From AP-15 sp963772295 (lineage in GTDB: Bacteria > Pseudomonadota > Alphaproteobacteria > ATCC43930 > CGMCC-115725): 64,000 nt of DNA. The DNA lies in NCBI GenBank assembly GCA_963772295.1, contig CAVYWO010000002.1, positions 62,001-126,000 on the forward strand. The letters are read 5' to 3'. The notes below the pieces were generated by a model. The model was given only the letters and a program-made list of their open reading frames with translations. It did not search any database and was not told the DNA's origin. A program made the translations under genes and the position numbers. Below are positions 9,579 to 17,951 of this stretch, piece after piece. Position 1 is the stretch's first letter, and the number at the start of each line of letters is the position of its first letter.

Positions 9579-10908
9579 TTGGGCAACCTATCAACTCCGA
9601 AGAGTGTTCAGAAGCTGCAGAGGGCGTTACACGCGAAAGCGAAGGCAGAAGCCGGCTATCGCTTCTATGCCCTGTACGACAAGATCAGCCGCGACGACAT
9701 TCTGGCGCATGCCTATGCCCAGTGCCGCGCCAACAAGGGGGCGCCGGGAATAGACGGTCAGGACTTTGCGGACATCGCGGCCTATGGGGTCGAGGTGGCT
9801 GGCTGAACTGGCGCTTGCGCTCAGGCAGGAGAGCTACCGGCCGGAGCCAATCAGACGAGTGTTTATACCGAAGGCCAACGGCAAACTCAGGCCGCTGGGC
9901 ATCTCGACGGTGCGGGATCGGGTCTGCATGACCGCAGCGATGCTGGTGCTGGAGCCGATCTTCGAAGCCGATCTTCCGCCGGAAATCTACGCCTATCGCG
10001 CTGGGCGCAACGCCCAGCAGGCAGTCGTCGAGGTGGAGGAGCGGCTGTTCCGTGGCCACCCGGAAGTCGTCGACGCCGACCTCGCGGACTACTTCGGGAG
10101 CATTCCGCATACCGACCTCCTAAAGTCGGTGGCGCGCCGGATCGTTGACCGGCGCGTGCTGCATCTGATCAAGATGTGGCTGGACTGCCCCGTGGAAGAA
10201 ACCGACCAACGGGGCCGGACAACACGCACGACCGAGGCGCGGGACCACCGGCGCGGCATTCCGCAGGGCTCGCCCCTCTCACCACTACTGGCGAACCTCT
10301 ACATGTGCCGGTTCGTGTTGGGCTGGAAGAAGTTCGGCCTTGAGCGAAGCCTCGGCACTCGCCTCGTCACCTATGCGGACGACCTTGTGATCCTGTGCCG
10401 AAGGGGCAGCGCGGAGACGGCGCTGCATCACCTGCGCGCGATCATGGGCAAGCTGAAGCTGACAGTGAACGAGGAGAAGACACGGATCTGCAAGGTTCCG
10501 GACGGGGAGTTTGACTTCCTGGGTTATACGTTCGGGCGGATGTATTCTCCGAGAACCGGCCAGGCTCGCCTGGGACAGCGGCCATCGAAGAAGAGCATCA
10601 AGCGCGTGGTCGACAAGGTCCATGAGCTGACCGTCCGAGCACATACCTGGCAAGAAACCACAGAGCTGGTGGGTAAGTTGAACCGCACCCTTCGCGGATG
10701 GGCGAACTACTTCTCGGTAGGCACCGTCAATCCGGCGTATCGGGCGCTCGACAACTACTCGGCTGTGCGGTTGCGTCGGTGGTTGCGCTTCAAGCACAAG
10801 ACCAGACGATGTAAGGGCGGCAGCTATCCACTCTCGCACCTCTACGAGACCCTCGGGCTCGTGCGTCTGACCCGGCTTGGGCACGACGTGCCGTGGACGA
10901 AGGCGTGA
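9579..10908 (+). pseudogene. ltrA: Group II intron reverse transcriptase/maturase, frameshifted
   Basis: The first frame gives GNLSTPKSVQKLQRALHAK through NKGAPGIDGQDF. After YGVE, near 9795-9800, the frame changes and continues RWLAELALALRQ to the end at 10908. The reverse transcriptase blocks are RVFIPKANGKLRPLGI, GIPQGSPLSPLLAN and the active site YADDLVIL. A maturase domain follows (LRGWANYFSVG). There is no C-terminal HNH endonuclease. One indel splits the protein after about 75 residues, so this copy probably depends on another maturase, unless the indel is an assembly error. Confidence 0.8.
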
Positions 10909-10918
10909 GGTCTTGTCC

Positions 10919-10953
10919 GAGAGCCGGATGCAGGGAAATCCGCATGTCCGGTT
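10919..10953 (+). ncRNA. Group II intron 1 domain V
   Basis: A 34-nt hairpin carrying the catalytic AGC on the 5' strand, with GCAGGGAAATCCGC forming the distal stem and loop. It lies 11 bp after the maturase stop, the expected place for domain V. Confidence 0.75.
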
Positions 10954-11464
10954 GTGTGTCCAGCGAAGGCTGGCATGTTCAGCAGGAGACAAGCCTGCCG
11001 GGGTAAAAGTCAGAGCCCCGTAGTTTGGATAGCAGAGGTGATGGAAACTGAAACTCTGAAGCCCATCGACAAAGTCTCCCCAGGGGAGGCCACGAGTCAC
11101 CGGGCCGTAACAACAGTGAACGCGTTGTGGCCTCGAAAATGAGTATCCCCGAGGGCCGAGCCTGCAACCGTAGGGCGAAGGCAACATGAACAGCCGAAAT
11201 CTGACCGACACGGCTGATCACCTCGGCGGGGTGGAAGCGACAGCACGGTGACAAGGACATGCTAAGCAACTGGAGAAGCCCTCCTCGTCCCGGCGAGAAA
11301 TCGCCGGAGCAAGGTAGGCCGTATAACCGGCGAAACCGGGAAGTCGGCCGAAGACGAGAGGGTGGCGGCTGGGTCCGTAGTAGCGACGAAGCGGAGTAAT
11401 GCCCGTGGAGCAAAGGGGCCCTGCCATTTGTAACGCCTCCGCCATAGGGGAAGGCAAGGACGAG

Positions 11465-12766
11465 ATGACAAAGGCGTCCATTGATTTGCAGGACCTGAGG
11501 CGGAGGATATACGTCAAGGCGAAGGCTGAACCGTCCTGGCGTTTCTGGGGTCTATACGTCCACGTCTGCAAGATGGAGACCCTACGCGCAGCGTATGCGA
11601 TGAGCAAACAGAACGATGGGGCCCCGGGAGTAGACGGGGTTACCTTCGAGGCCATCGAGGCGCAAGGCGCGGAGGCGCTGCTCGAGCAGCTGCGGGACGA
11701 ACTGACCGGGCGCACCTACAAGCCACTTCCAGCCCGGAGGCAGGAGATACCGAAGGATGGGGGCACAGTCCGCGTCCTTTCGATACCGGCGATCCGGGAC
11801 CGGGTGGTGCAAGGAGCGCTCAAGCTCATCCTCGAACCTGTCTTCGAGGCGGATTTCCAACCGGGATCGTTTGGCTATCGTCCGAAACGGACAGCACATG
11901 ACGCGATCGAGCGGGTAGCCACGGCAATTGTCCAACGGAAGACGCGTGTTCTCGACTTTGATCTGCGAGCCTATTTTGACAATGTCCGGCACGACCGGCT
12001 GTTGGAAAAAGTGGCAAAGCGAGTTGATGACGCAGACATCATGCATCTTCTCAAGGTCATGCTGAAAGCTTCTGGCAAGAAGGGCGTTCCACAAGGTGGG
12101 GTCATCTCGCCCTTGCTCAGCAATCTCTACCTCAATGAGGTGGATCGGATGCTGGAGCGAGCGCGGGAGGTCACCCGCAATGGCAAGTACACCTACATCG
12201 AATATGCAAGATTTGCTGACGATCTGGTGATCTTGGTCGACGCCTACAAGCGACACGACTGGCTGGTTGGGGCGGTGGACCAACGGTTGCGGGAGGAGTT
12301 CGGTAAGTTGCAGGTTGAAATCAATGATGAAAAGAGCCGTATAGTCGACCTTGAACGCGGTGAAAGCTTCGGCTTTCTGGGCTTCGACTTCCGCTACCTC
12401 CGCAGTTTGCGCGGAGCGTGGCGCCCGCATTACACGCCCAAGCTCAAAAAGCGGACGGCACTAATGCGGGAGCTCAAAGCGGTGTTCCGCCGATACCGGT
12501 CGCAACCGATCGAACGGGTGCTGACCCTGATCAATCCGGTGCTCCGGGGATGGGTGAACTACTTCGCGGTTGGGCACTCCAGCGAGTGCTTCGGCTTCAT
12601 CAAGGATTGGGTGGAGAAGAAGGTCAGGCGCCATCTGGCGCGGGCTCAGCAACGAAAGGGCTTCGGCTGGGAACGATGGAGTAGGCGGTGGCTGTACGAC
12701 ACTCTAGGGCTGTTCAACGGCTATCGAGTGCGACGCGACAGGCCGAAAGTCGCCCCGGCAGGCTAG
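11465..12766 (+). CDS. ltrA: Group II intron reverse transcriptase/maturase (intact)
   Basis: This 433-residue protein starts at the ATG at 11465 (MTKASIDLQDLRRRIYVKAK). Reverse transcriptase motifs in order are GAPGVDGVTFE, VRVLSIPAIRDRVVQ, GSFGYRPKRTAHDAI, VLDFDLRAYFDNV, KGVPQGGVISPLLSNLYL and the catalytic ARFADDLVIL. The X/maturase domain contains LRGWVNYFAVGHSS and a basic C-terminus. No endonuclease domain is visible. It would assist splicing and retrohoming of its own intron, and might also act on the neighbouring intron whose own protein is broken. Confidence 0.9.
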   Translation: MTKASIDLQDLRRRIYVKAKAEPSWRFWGLYVHVCKMETLRAAYAMSKQNDGAPGVDGVTFEAIEAQGAEALLEQLRDELTGRTYKPLPARRQEIPKDGGTVRVLSIPAIRDRVVQGALKLILEPVFEADFQPGSFGYRPKRTAHDAIERVATAIVQRKTRVLDFDLRAYFDNVRHDRLLEKVAKRVDDADIMHLLKVMLKASGKKGVPQGGVISPLLSNLYLNEVDRMLERAREVTRNGKYTYIEYARFADDLVILVDAYKRHDWLVGAVDQRLREEFGKLQVEINDEKSRIVDLERGESFGFLGFDFRYLRSLRGAWRPHYTPKLKKRTALMRELKAVFRRYRSQPIERVLTLINPVLRGWVNYFAVGHSSECFGFIKDWVEKKVRRHLARAQQRKGFGWERWSRRWLYDTLGLFNGYRVRRDRPKVAPAG

Positions 12767-12795
12767 GTCCCATAACCCTCGACATGAAGCAAATG

Positions 12796-12832
12796 GGAGA
12801 GCGCAGTGCGGGAAATCCGCACGCTGCGTTCG
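12796..12832 (+). ncRNA. Group II intron 2 domain V
   Basis: A hairpin with GAGCGCAGTGCGG on the 5' side and CCGCACGCTGCGTTC on the 3' side around a GAAA loop. It sits 29 bp after the maturase stop, as expected for domain V. The AGC triad is in the lower 5' stem. Confidence 0.7.
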
Positions 12833-12845
12833 ACGTGGCGGGGGC

Positions 12846-13071
12846 TGGAAACGTGGCATGGTCGAAATGCTGGGACACTCGCAGACGAAAGGGCGAGACA
12901 ACAGGGAACCCAAACCTCGGCCTAAACCGGCGCGCCAGTCCTCGACCCTACCGATGAGCGGGATGTGGAAACGGAGCTATGGTCGAGCCACTAAGGCACC
13001 GCCAAACGAAAGAGGCGGCAACACGCATGCCTGACCTAAGGCCACCGCGCCACATTCCGACTCTACCCGAT
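12846..13071 (+). repeat. Two diverged tandem copies of a structured element
   Basis: Copy 1 is 12846-12956 and copy 2 is 12965-13071. Both open with TGGAAACG, then have ATGGTCGA, then a hairpin with an ACGAAAG loop. They end with GGCCTAA/CTAAGGCC-type sequence, an ACCGCGCC-like box and ACC(C)GATG. The hairpin stems differ but both pair (CTCGC/GCGAG in copy 1, CCGCC/GGCGG in copy 2), which points to selection for structure. The location, straight after intron 2, suggests a 3' extension or a separate small RNA. I cannot name it. From 13072 to 13210 I see nothing more. Confidence 0.5.
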
Positions 13072-13210
13072 GCAGTCATTCATTCACTTGGCCACGAATA
13101 ATCAAGGGCAACGGCCGAAAACCCCCATGCTCCGACTGGACGCGGTGCATGAGATCGAGTTGCGGTTTTCTTGCCCCTATGATTTCAAGTTGTTAGAGTT
13201 GCCGTAAGTT

Positions 13211-13330
13211 ATGGTCGAAACTCACCCCGAAAAACGCCTCATCGGCTATGCCCGCGTATCCACCTATGGGCAGACCCTCGACAGCCTCCAGCTTGAGCAA
13301 CTTCGCGCGGCGGGATGCAGCAGCCACAAC
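13211..13330 (+). pseudogene. Serine recombinase, N-terminal fragment
   Basis: About 38 residues of a resolvase N-terminus starting at 13211 contain LIGYARVSTYGQTLDSL, including the catalytic Ser in the RVST motif, followed by QLEQLRAAGC. The similarity then stops at CSS and unrelated sequence follows. Only the first strand and helix of the catalytic domain remain. The region 13331-13776 holds no convincing gene, only the perfect inverted repeat at 13381-13411. Confidence 0.75.
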
Positions 13331-13380
13331 ACGCCCGCCATCGAAAACGCTCCCCCGCAACTTCGGAAGCTCATCCTTAT

Positions 13381-13411
13381 CTTGGAACGATACGCTCGGT
13401 ATCGTTCCAAG
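13381..13411. repeat. Perfect 13-bp inverted repeat with 5-nt loop
   Basis: Arms CTTGGAACGATAC and GTATCGTTCCAAG around GCTCG pair perfectly. There is no T run after it, so a simple terminator is not obvious. It could be an operator, an attachment-site arm or a transposon end. Confidence 0.6.
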
Positions 13412-13776
13412 AGCGCGCGGCTAGGGGCGGACGCGAAATGGCTCCGGCCCGGATCTGAAATCGGCCGCGGTTTGCGAGCTGGACTTGATTTTTGCCGGAC
13501 CCATGGGGCGGAGTCCGGTTTTCCCCGAGTTCGGCGGCGAGGGTGGTCGCGGCGAGGCGATCTTTTTGCGCCGATCGCTGGTGCGCCGGCGACGATGCCG
13601 AAGGGGCCGAAATGGGTCGCGACAATGGGGCGACCTCGCCTGGCGCCGGATCGATGGAGCCGGCCTTGTATGCTCTGCGGACCGAACGCAGCGACCGGTC
13701 GTGACGCAAATGCGACCCCGAGCGGGACACAACCGGGACACCGATTGCCTCTTATCTCTCAACGATCTGATTTTGC

Positions 13777-13821
13777 TGGCGTCCCCTACCGGATTCGAAC
13801 CGGTGTTGCCGCCGTGAGAGG
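13777..13821 (-). tRNA. tRNA-Glu(CTC) 3' fragment (attachment-site remnant)
   Basis: Read leftward, 45 nt run from the anticodon loop (CTCTCAC, anticodon CTC) through the T arm (ACCGG-TTCGAAT-CCGGT) to AGGGGAC-G-CCA. The matching 5' half, which should begin GTCCCCT, is absent. A 3' half of a tRNA next to an integrase is the usual trace of integration at the tRNA. The integrase at 13957 starts 136 bp away. This is not a functional tRNA gene. Confidence 0.75.
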
Positions 13822-13956
13822 GGGTCAAAACGGACGCCAGCGCACAGTCGCGGACGGTCTATGCCCTAGAACATGTTGAATTAGCGTGCGTCCGGGTCCT
13901 TGCGTGTCCGCCAATGTGCGCCTACATAATTTTGGGAAATTTTTGGGAAGTCGGAA

Positions 13957-15256
13957 ATGGCGCGGACCGTCCGCAATGCCAAGCTCGATACCCGGTCGGC
14001 TCGGGCAAAGCTCCCGGCCAACAAGTCCGGATATTGGGTGCCCATCACCCGAGGCTTCGCGGTCGGCTATCGGAAAGGACCGAAGGGCGGCGTCTGGCTG
14101 GCGCGGCTGATCGAGCCGGGGCGGCGGCATGAGACGACGCTCGGTCCGGCCGATGACGCGCTCGACGCCGATGGCGTGCGAATCCTCGACTATCCCCAGG
14201 CGCAGGCGGAGGCGCGCGCCTGGGTCGCCGCGCTCGACGCCGACGAGGCGGCCGGTCCCTATACCGTCGATCGCTGTCTCGACGACTACATCGCCGACTA
14301 CAAGCGTCGCGGCGGCAAGGCGCTCGACCGGCTTGAGAACGCGGCTGCCGCGCTGATCAGGCCGCCGCTCGGCGGCTGCGAGATCGGCGAACTGACCGCG
14401 GGTATGCTGCGCAATTGGCACGCGGCGCTTGCCGAAGCGCCGGCCCGGCTGCGCACGCGCAAGAACGCTGCCACCCGCAATGTCCGCGCGATCGACTTGA
14501 ACGACCCTGATGCCGTGCGGGCGGCGGCGCGCGACCGCGAATTGCGTCCTTACGATCCTCAAGGCGGCGCTGAACCTCGCCTATCGCGACGGCCATGCGC
14601 AGGGCGACGAGGCATGGCGCCGGGTCAAGCCGTTTCGCGAGGCGGACGCCCCGAAAATCAGATATCTTAGCCACGCCGAGACAAAGCGGCTCGTCAACGC
14701 CTGCGATCCCCACTTTCGGCCGCTCGTGCAATGCGCGCTCCTGACCGGCGCCCGCTATGGCGAGATCGCCGGATTTCGCGTTTCGGACTTCGATCATGAC
14801 GCCGGCACCATCACCGTGCGTGCAAGCAAGGGCGGACGGCGTCGCCATATCGTTCTCAACGACGATGGGACGGCACTCTTCGAGTGCCACGTCGCCGGCA
14901 AGCTGGGGTCCACGCTGATCTTCACCCGCCCGGACGGTTCGGCCCATCGGCGATCACAACAACGACGCCCGTTGCTCGCAGCCTGCGAGCGGGCGGCGAT
15001 CGACCCGCCGGCCAGCTTTCACATCCTTAGGCACACCTATGCGACGCACTTGTTGCAGGCCGGTGCGCCGCTACCGGTGATTGCGGCGAATCTCGGGCAT
15101 GCCGACGCGAGGATGACGGAGCGTCACTACGCCCATCTTGTTCCGTCGCATGTGGCGCAGGTGATCCGCGCCGCGATGCCGCGGCTCGGTCTCGTCGAGC
15201 CCTCGAACGTCGCGACGGTCGGCATGGAATATCGCCATGAACCGCATCGTGGCTAA
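13957..15256 (+). pseudogene. int: Tyrosine site-specific integrase, one frameshift
   Basis: The protein starts MARTVRNAKLDTRSAR at the ATG at 13957. An N-terminal arm and core-binding region run to about residue 190. Near 14525, in a run of GCG/CGG repeats, the frame changes and continues RRATANCVLTILKAALNLAYRDG. The catalytic domain follows with TGARYGEIAGFRVSD (Arg), HILRHTYATHLL (HxxR) and GHADARMTERHYAHL (His, Tyr). The gene ends 21 bp before a tRNA-Lys 3' fragment, while its start lies 136 bp from the tRNA-Glu fragment, in the same relative geometry as the second integrase and its tRNA fragment. It is probably inactive if the frameshift is real. Confidence 0.85.
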
Positions 15257-15276
15257 GCGTGAGCAGGGCTCGCGGT

Positions 15277-15321
15277 CTCTTAATCAGCGGGTCCGAGGTT
15301 CGAGTCCTCGTGCACCCACCA
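15277..15321 (+). tRNA. tRNA-Lys(CTT) 3' fragment, left boundary of the CRISPR island
   Basis: 45 nt run from the anticodon loop (CTCTTAA, anticodon CTT) through the T arm to TGCACCC-A-CCA. There is no matching 5' half. The same 45 bp recur at 33475-33519 with one substitution (ACCCACCA versus ACCTACCA). The pair forms direct repeats around an 18-kb island and so behaves like attL and attR. From 15322 to 15736 there is no gene. Confidence 0.85.
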
Positions 15322-15736
15322 TTAAATCAAATAGTTAGGTGATATAGCGGGCCGGGCCAAGACCCGTTAGGTATCCCCGAGGTATCCCCAGACGCGAACT
15401 CGCACCCGCGGAACCGGCTGTGAATGACCGGGACGGAGGGGGTTGCGACCCGGCGCGGCATGGCGAGCGACCGGCCGGATTTGGCGGGTGCGACGGCGCC
15501 CGGAGCATTGAAATTGCTCGTCTTTCCCGCGGAGGCGACGCCACCCACCGATCACGATGACCGAAATAAGTTAGGCAGGGCAACAGGATAGACCCCAACC
15601 GGCGTCGGTCCTTTTCCCTTGCCGTCCCAAAAATCGCGACCCGTTCCGCCTCCTTCCCGGCATTCGGATCGCACCGATCGCAGCAGGCGTCAAGCGAGGC
15701 TTGACGTTTGCCGCTCCTGGCATCACGTTTCCGCCG

Positions 15737-16321
15737 GTGATTCGGAGTTTCCGCAACCGGGCGCTCAAGCGGTATTTCGAGGCGGGCGATCCGAGCGGGT
15801 TGAGCGTGCCGAACGTCGCGAGAGTCGGACGCATGCTGCGTGCGCTCGGCGCCGCGACCCGGCCGGAACAGGTCAACCTGCCGGGGTTCTACTGGCACCC
15901 GCTCCAAGGCGAAGCGCGCTGGGCAATCAGGGTTACCGGCAACTGGCGGATGACCTTCGCGTGGGATGGCGCCGATGCCGTCGCCGTCGATTTGGGAGGA
16001 CTACCATTGACGATCGAGCCTAGGACCGGGACCGGGTTGCCGGCGATGCATCCGGGCGAATTGCTGCGCGAGGAAATCCTGCCAGCGCTCGGCCGCCCGC
16101 GTGCCGAGATCGCCCACCTTCTCGGCGTATCCCGCCAGGCGCTCCATGCGATCCTCACGGAGCGCGCATCCGTCACGCCGGAAATGGCGCTGCGCCTCGG
16201 CAAGCTTTGCGGGAACGGCCCCGAACTGTGGCTCGCCCTACAAACCTGCTTCGACCTTGAACGGCTGCGCCGCGAGAAGGCGGCGGAAATCGAGGCGATT
16301 CCTACCTTGCGAGCCGCGTGA
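15737..16321 (+). CDS. higBA: Fused HigB toxin-HigA antitoxin in one reading frame
   Basis: Residues 1-88 match HigB, the RelE-fold mRNA interferase: VIRSFRNRALKRYFE at the start, NLPGFYWHPL, and RWAIRVTGNWRMTFAWD near the end. From about residue 90 the frame continues without a stop into HigA: MHPGELLREEILPALG, an HTH with IAHLLGVSRQALHAILTE, and TPEMALRLGKLCG. HigB and HigA are normally separate genes, toxin first. Here the HigB stop is missing; a TTG at 16006 (LTIEPRTG) could still start a free HigA. The GTG at 15737 gives the usual HigB N-terminus. A constitutive fusion could be self-neutralised. It lies just inside the left island boundary and may stabilise the island. Confidence 0.85.
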   Translation: MIRSFRNRALKRYFEAGDPSGLSVPNVARVGRMLRALGAATRPEQVNLPGFYWHPLQGEARWAIRVTGNWRMTFAWDGADAVAVDLGGLPLTIEPRTGTGLPAMHPGELLREEILPALGRPRAEIAHLLGVSRQALHAILTERASVTPEMALRLGKLCGNGPELWLALQTCFDLERLRREKAAEIEAIPTLRAA

Positions 16322-16347
16322 TTTTGCGGGGCGCGGCGGGGCGCGCA

Positions 16348-17052
16348 ATGCCCGAATGTATATCCCTCATCAGCGCCGTTCATGAGCTGCGCCGCCTGTA
16401 CGACACTGACGTGAGGCAGGCGATCACGAAAATGATTAAAATCCTCGCGACCGGGCAGGTAACGGCCGAAGGGATGATCGACGGCGCCCGCGCGAAAATT
16501 GATTCGCGATGGTGGTGGGCCGCCGCGATCAAGTACCCTAACAGCACGGCCACGTTCCGCATCATCGGTTCTCCCGAAGGCTCCATGGAATTTAAGGCGG
16601 CTGCTGCTCCGGCGGACCCGGTAGAGGCTGCGCGCATCGTCGTGGCGACCGATGTAACTTTGGACCGCTCGGATTGGGACCGGCTGTTGCGTGTCGAACC
16701 GAGTGCGCGCGCAAGAATAGGCGAGACCGATCAGGACGAAAGTACCGTTACATCTGAGAAGGAAAACAAGCCCATTGCATCGGAAACCGGCATGCCGGAG
16801 CCGGAGGGAAAGAGACATCGCGGACCGAAGGCTACTGCCGAGGCTATCAAGAACGCCGCGGAACCGATGATTTGCGCGGGGTGTGTTCCGGGTAAAACCA
16901 TGGCTTGGGAGCGGTTTCGAGAGAAGATTTGCTGCAAGCTAAAAGTGAAGCCTGAAACTCGCGGCTACGGTTTAGACACAGTACAAAACGCTGTTCGACC
17001 ACTCATCGACGGCATCAGGAAAACCGAAACTAGCGAAAGTGCCGAAAACTAG
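16348..17052 (+). CDS. Hypothetical island protein
   Basis: About 234 residues starting MPECISLISAVHELRRLYD; a GTG at 16318 overlapping the previous stop is an alternative start. The first 120 residues are compact and contain a WWWAAAIKYPN stretch. The middle is acidic and Lys-rich, and a basic GKRHRGPKATAEAIKNA segment leads into a C-terminal domain. No family is recognised. It lies between the toxin-antitoxin fusion and the AlpA-like regulator, in the same direction, with somewhat lower GC content towards its end. Confidence 0.6.
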   Translation: MPECISLISAVHELRRLYDTDVRQAITKMIKILATGQVTAEGMIDGARAKIDSRWWWAAAIKYPNSTATFRIIGSPEGSMEFKAAAAPADPVEAARIVVATDVTLDRSDWDRLLRVEPSARARIGETDQDESTVTSEKENKPIASETGMPEPEGKRHRGPKATAEAIKNAAEPMICAGCVPGKTMAWERFREKICCKLKVKPETRGYGLDTVQNAVRPLIDGIRKTETSESAEN

Positions 17053-17140
17053 AATTTACGGAATTTTCGGTATTTGATCATCGGTTTCATTGTGCATCCT
17101 CTCGCTTCATGCCAATGCGGCACGTTGCTGAGAGGTCCCT

Positions 17141-17344
17141 ATGCTCGACCAATTGCTCTCCGACCGCGACGTTGAAAAGATCACGGGCCGCGCCCGGAGC
17201 ACTCTCCAAAAAGACCGGCTCGCCGGGACCGGCATCCCGTTCGTGCGGATCGGCCGGCTTGTCCGCTACCGGCAATCCGACGTGGCGGCCTTTCTTGACG
17301 CGCTGCCGGCACGCCGTTCGACGAGCGAGGCGGACGCGAAATGA
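17141..17344 (+). CDS. AlpA-like HTH regulator/excisionase
   Basis: A 67-residue protein (MLDQLLSDRDVEKITGRARS) with the MerR-like winged helix of AlpA and excisionase proteins. LSDRDVEKITG is the first helix pair, STLQKDRLAG the recognition helix, and FVRIGRLVRYRQSDVAAFL the wing and last helix. In P4-like satellites and islands such proteins activate integrase expression or act as directionality factors. Its gene overlaps the next by ATGA, so it opens a coupled run of small genes before the primase. Length and motif are typical. Confidence 0.85.
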   Translation: MLDQLLSDRDVEKITGRARSTLQKDRLAGTGIPFVRIGRLVRYRQSDVAAFLDALPARRSTSEADAK

Positions 17345-17604
17345 CGGGCGAGAAAGACCCCGGCGCGCTGGCAGGCGCGCTCGGGGCCGATCGAGATATC
17401 GCCGGGCAGCGACCGGATGATGTTACCAAATCAGCCGCAGATTGGGGAGAAGAGCCAGCCGACCCCTTCCCATGGCTCATCAACCTGTCACCCGTCGAAT
17501 ACGAGTTTTTCCGCCGGAGGCTGTCGCGCGAGCACGGATGTCGGGTGGCCTTTCTTGACCGGCTCTACCGAGAGGCACGGCGCAAGGCCGGGGTCCCCCA
17601 ATGA
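17341..17604 (+). CDS. Small conserved island protein upstream of the primase
   Basis: An 87-residue protein with an acidic, Pro-rich first half and a C-terminal helical part (WLINLSPVEYEFFRRRLSREHGCR) ending AFLDRLYREARRKAG. It overlaps its upstream neighbour by four bases (ATGA) and the next gene likewise, so it is translationally coupled. No function is assigned. Its place between AlpA and primase fits an accessory replication factor, but that is inference. Confidence 0.6.
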   Translation: MTGEKDPGALAGALGADRDIAGQRPDDVTKSAADWGEEPADPFPWLINLSPVEYEFFRRRLSREHGCRVAFLDRLYREARRKAGVPQ

Positions 17605-17888
17605 CGGCGCTCCGTGCCGTCGCCCGCCGGTGCCGGCAGTGCGGCGCTGTCTTTAGGCCGCGCCGCCGTCCCGAACAGTTGTTCTGTCGCCCGGAGTGCC
17701 GGCGGCGCTGGCATAGCTGGCGAGAGGCTCGCGGTGCGCGCGCCGTAGAACTGCTGATCAGTTGGCGACGCGATCGGCGGCGTGGGGGCCTGACGAGGCT
17801 CGCCGCTTTTGCCGATGAACTCGTGCGCGACCACCGCGAAGCTCGGCGGCAGCCTGCGCAGCCCTCGAAGCCGTCAGCATGCCCGTGA
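17601..17888 (+). CDS. Small CxxC zinc-ribbon protein
   Basis: This 95-residue, strongly basic protein has CRQCGAVFRPRRRPEQLFC followed by PECRRRW, a four-Cys zinc ribbon. An Arg-rich helical tail follows. Its start overlaps the previous gene by ATGA. A DNA- or RNA-binding role is likely from charge and fold; the exact role is unknown. It directly precedes the primase gene. Confidence 0.65.
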   Translation: MTALRAVARRCRQCGAVFRPRRRPEQLFCRPECRRRWHSWREARGARAVELLISWRRDRRRGGLTRLAAFADELVRDHREARRQPAQPSKPSACP

Positions 17889-17951
17889 ACGCCCAGGGGC
17901 TGCCGGCGTACCGGCCGGGTCCGCTCCGCGCATCAGGCGCGTTTCTAGCGC

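Larger units (their letters stand above)
8985..10985 (+). mobile_element. Group II intron 1
   Basis: It begins GTGTGCCAG at 8985, 22 bp after the stop of the preceding gene. About 600 bp of structured 5' RNA follow, then a reverse transcriptase frame, and a domain V hairpin at 10919-10953 (AGCCGGATG paired with CATGTCCGGTT). The exact 3' end is unclear because a second intron follows almost at once. Insertion just after a coding region is common for bacterial group II introns. The encoded protein is frameshifted. Confidence 0.75.
11020..12845 (+). mobile_element. Group II intron 2, directly after intron 1
   Basis: About 440 bp of RNA-like sequence precede a complete reverse transcriptase gene, and a domain V hairpin follows at 12796-12832. 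The protein differs strongly from that of intron 1, so the two are independent introns and not a duplication. The 5' boundary is approximate. The start of intron 2 lies about 30-70 bp after domain V of intron 1, which suggests insertion into or next to the 3' end of intron 1. Confidence 0.65.

Noticed and set aside
13777..13821. A functional tRNA-Glu gene
   Set aside because: Only the 3' half is present. The acceptor strand AGGGGAC has no partner on the 5' side, so it cannot fold as a tRNA.
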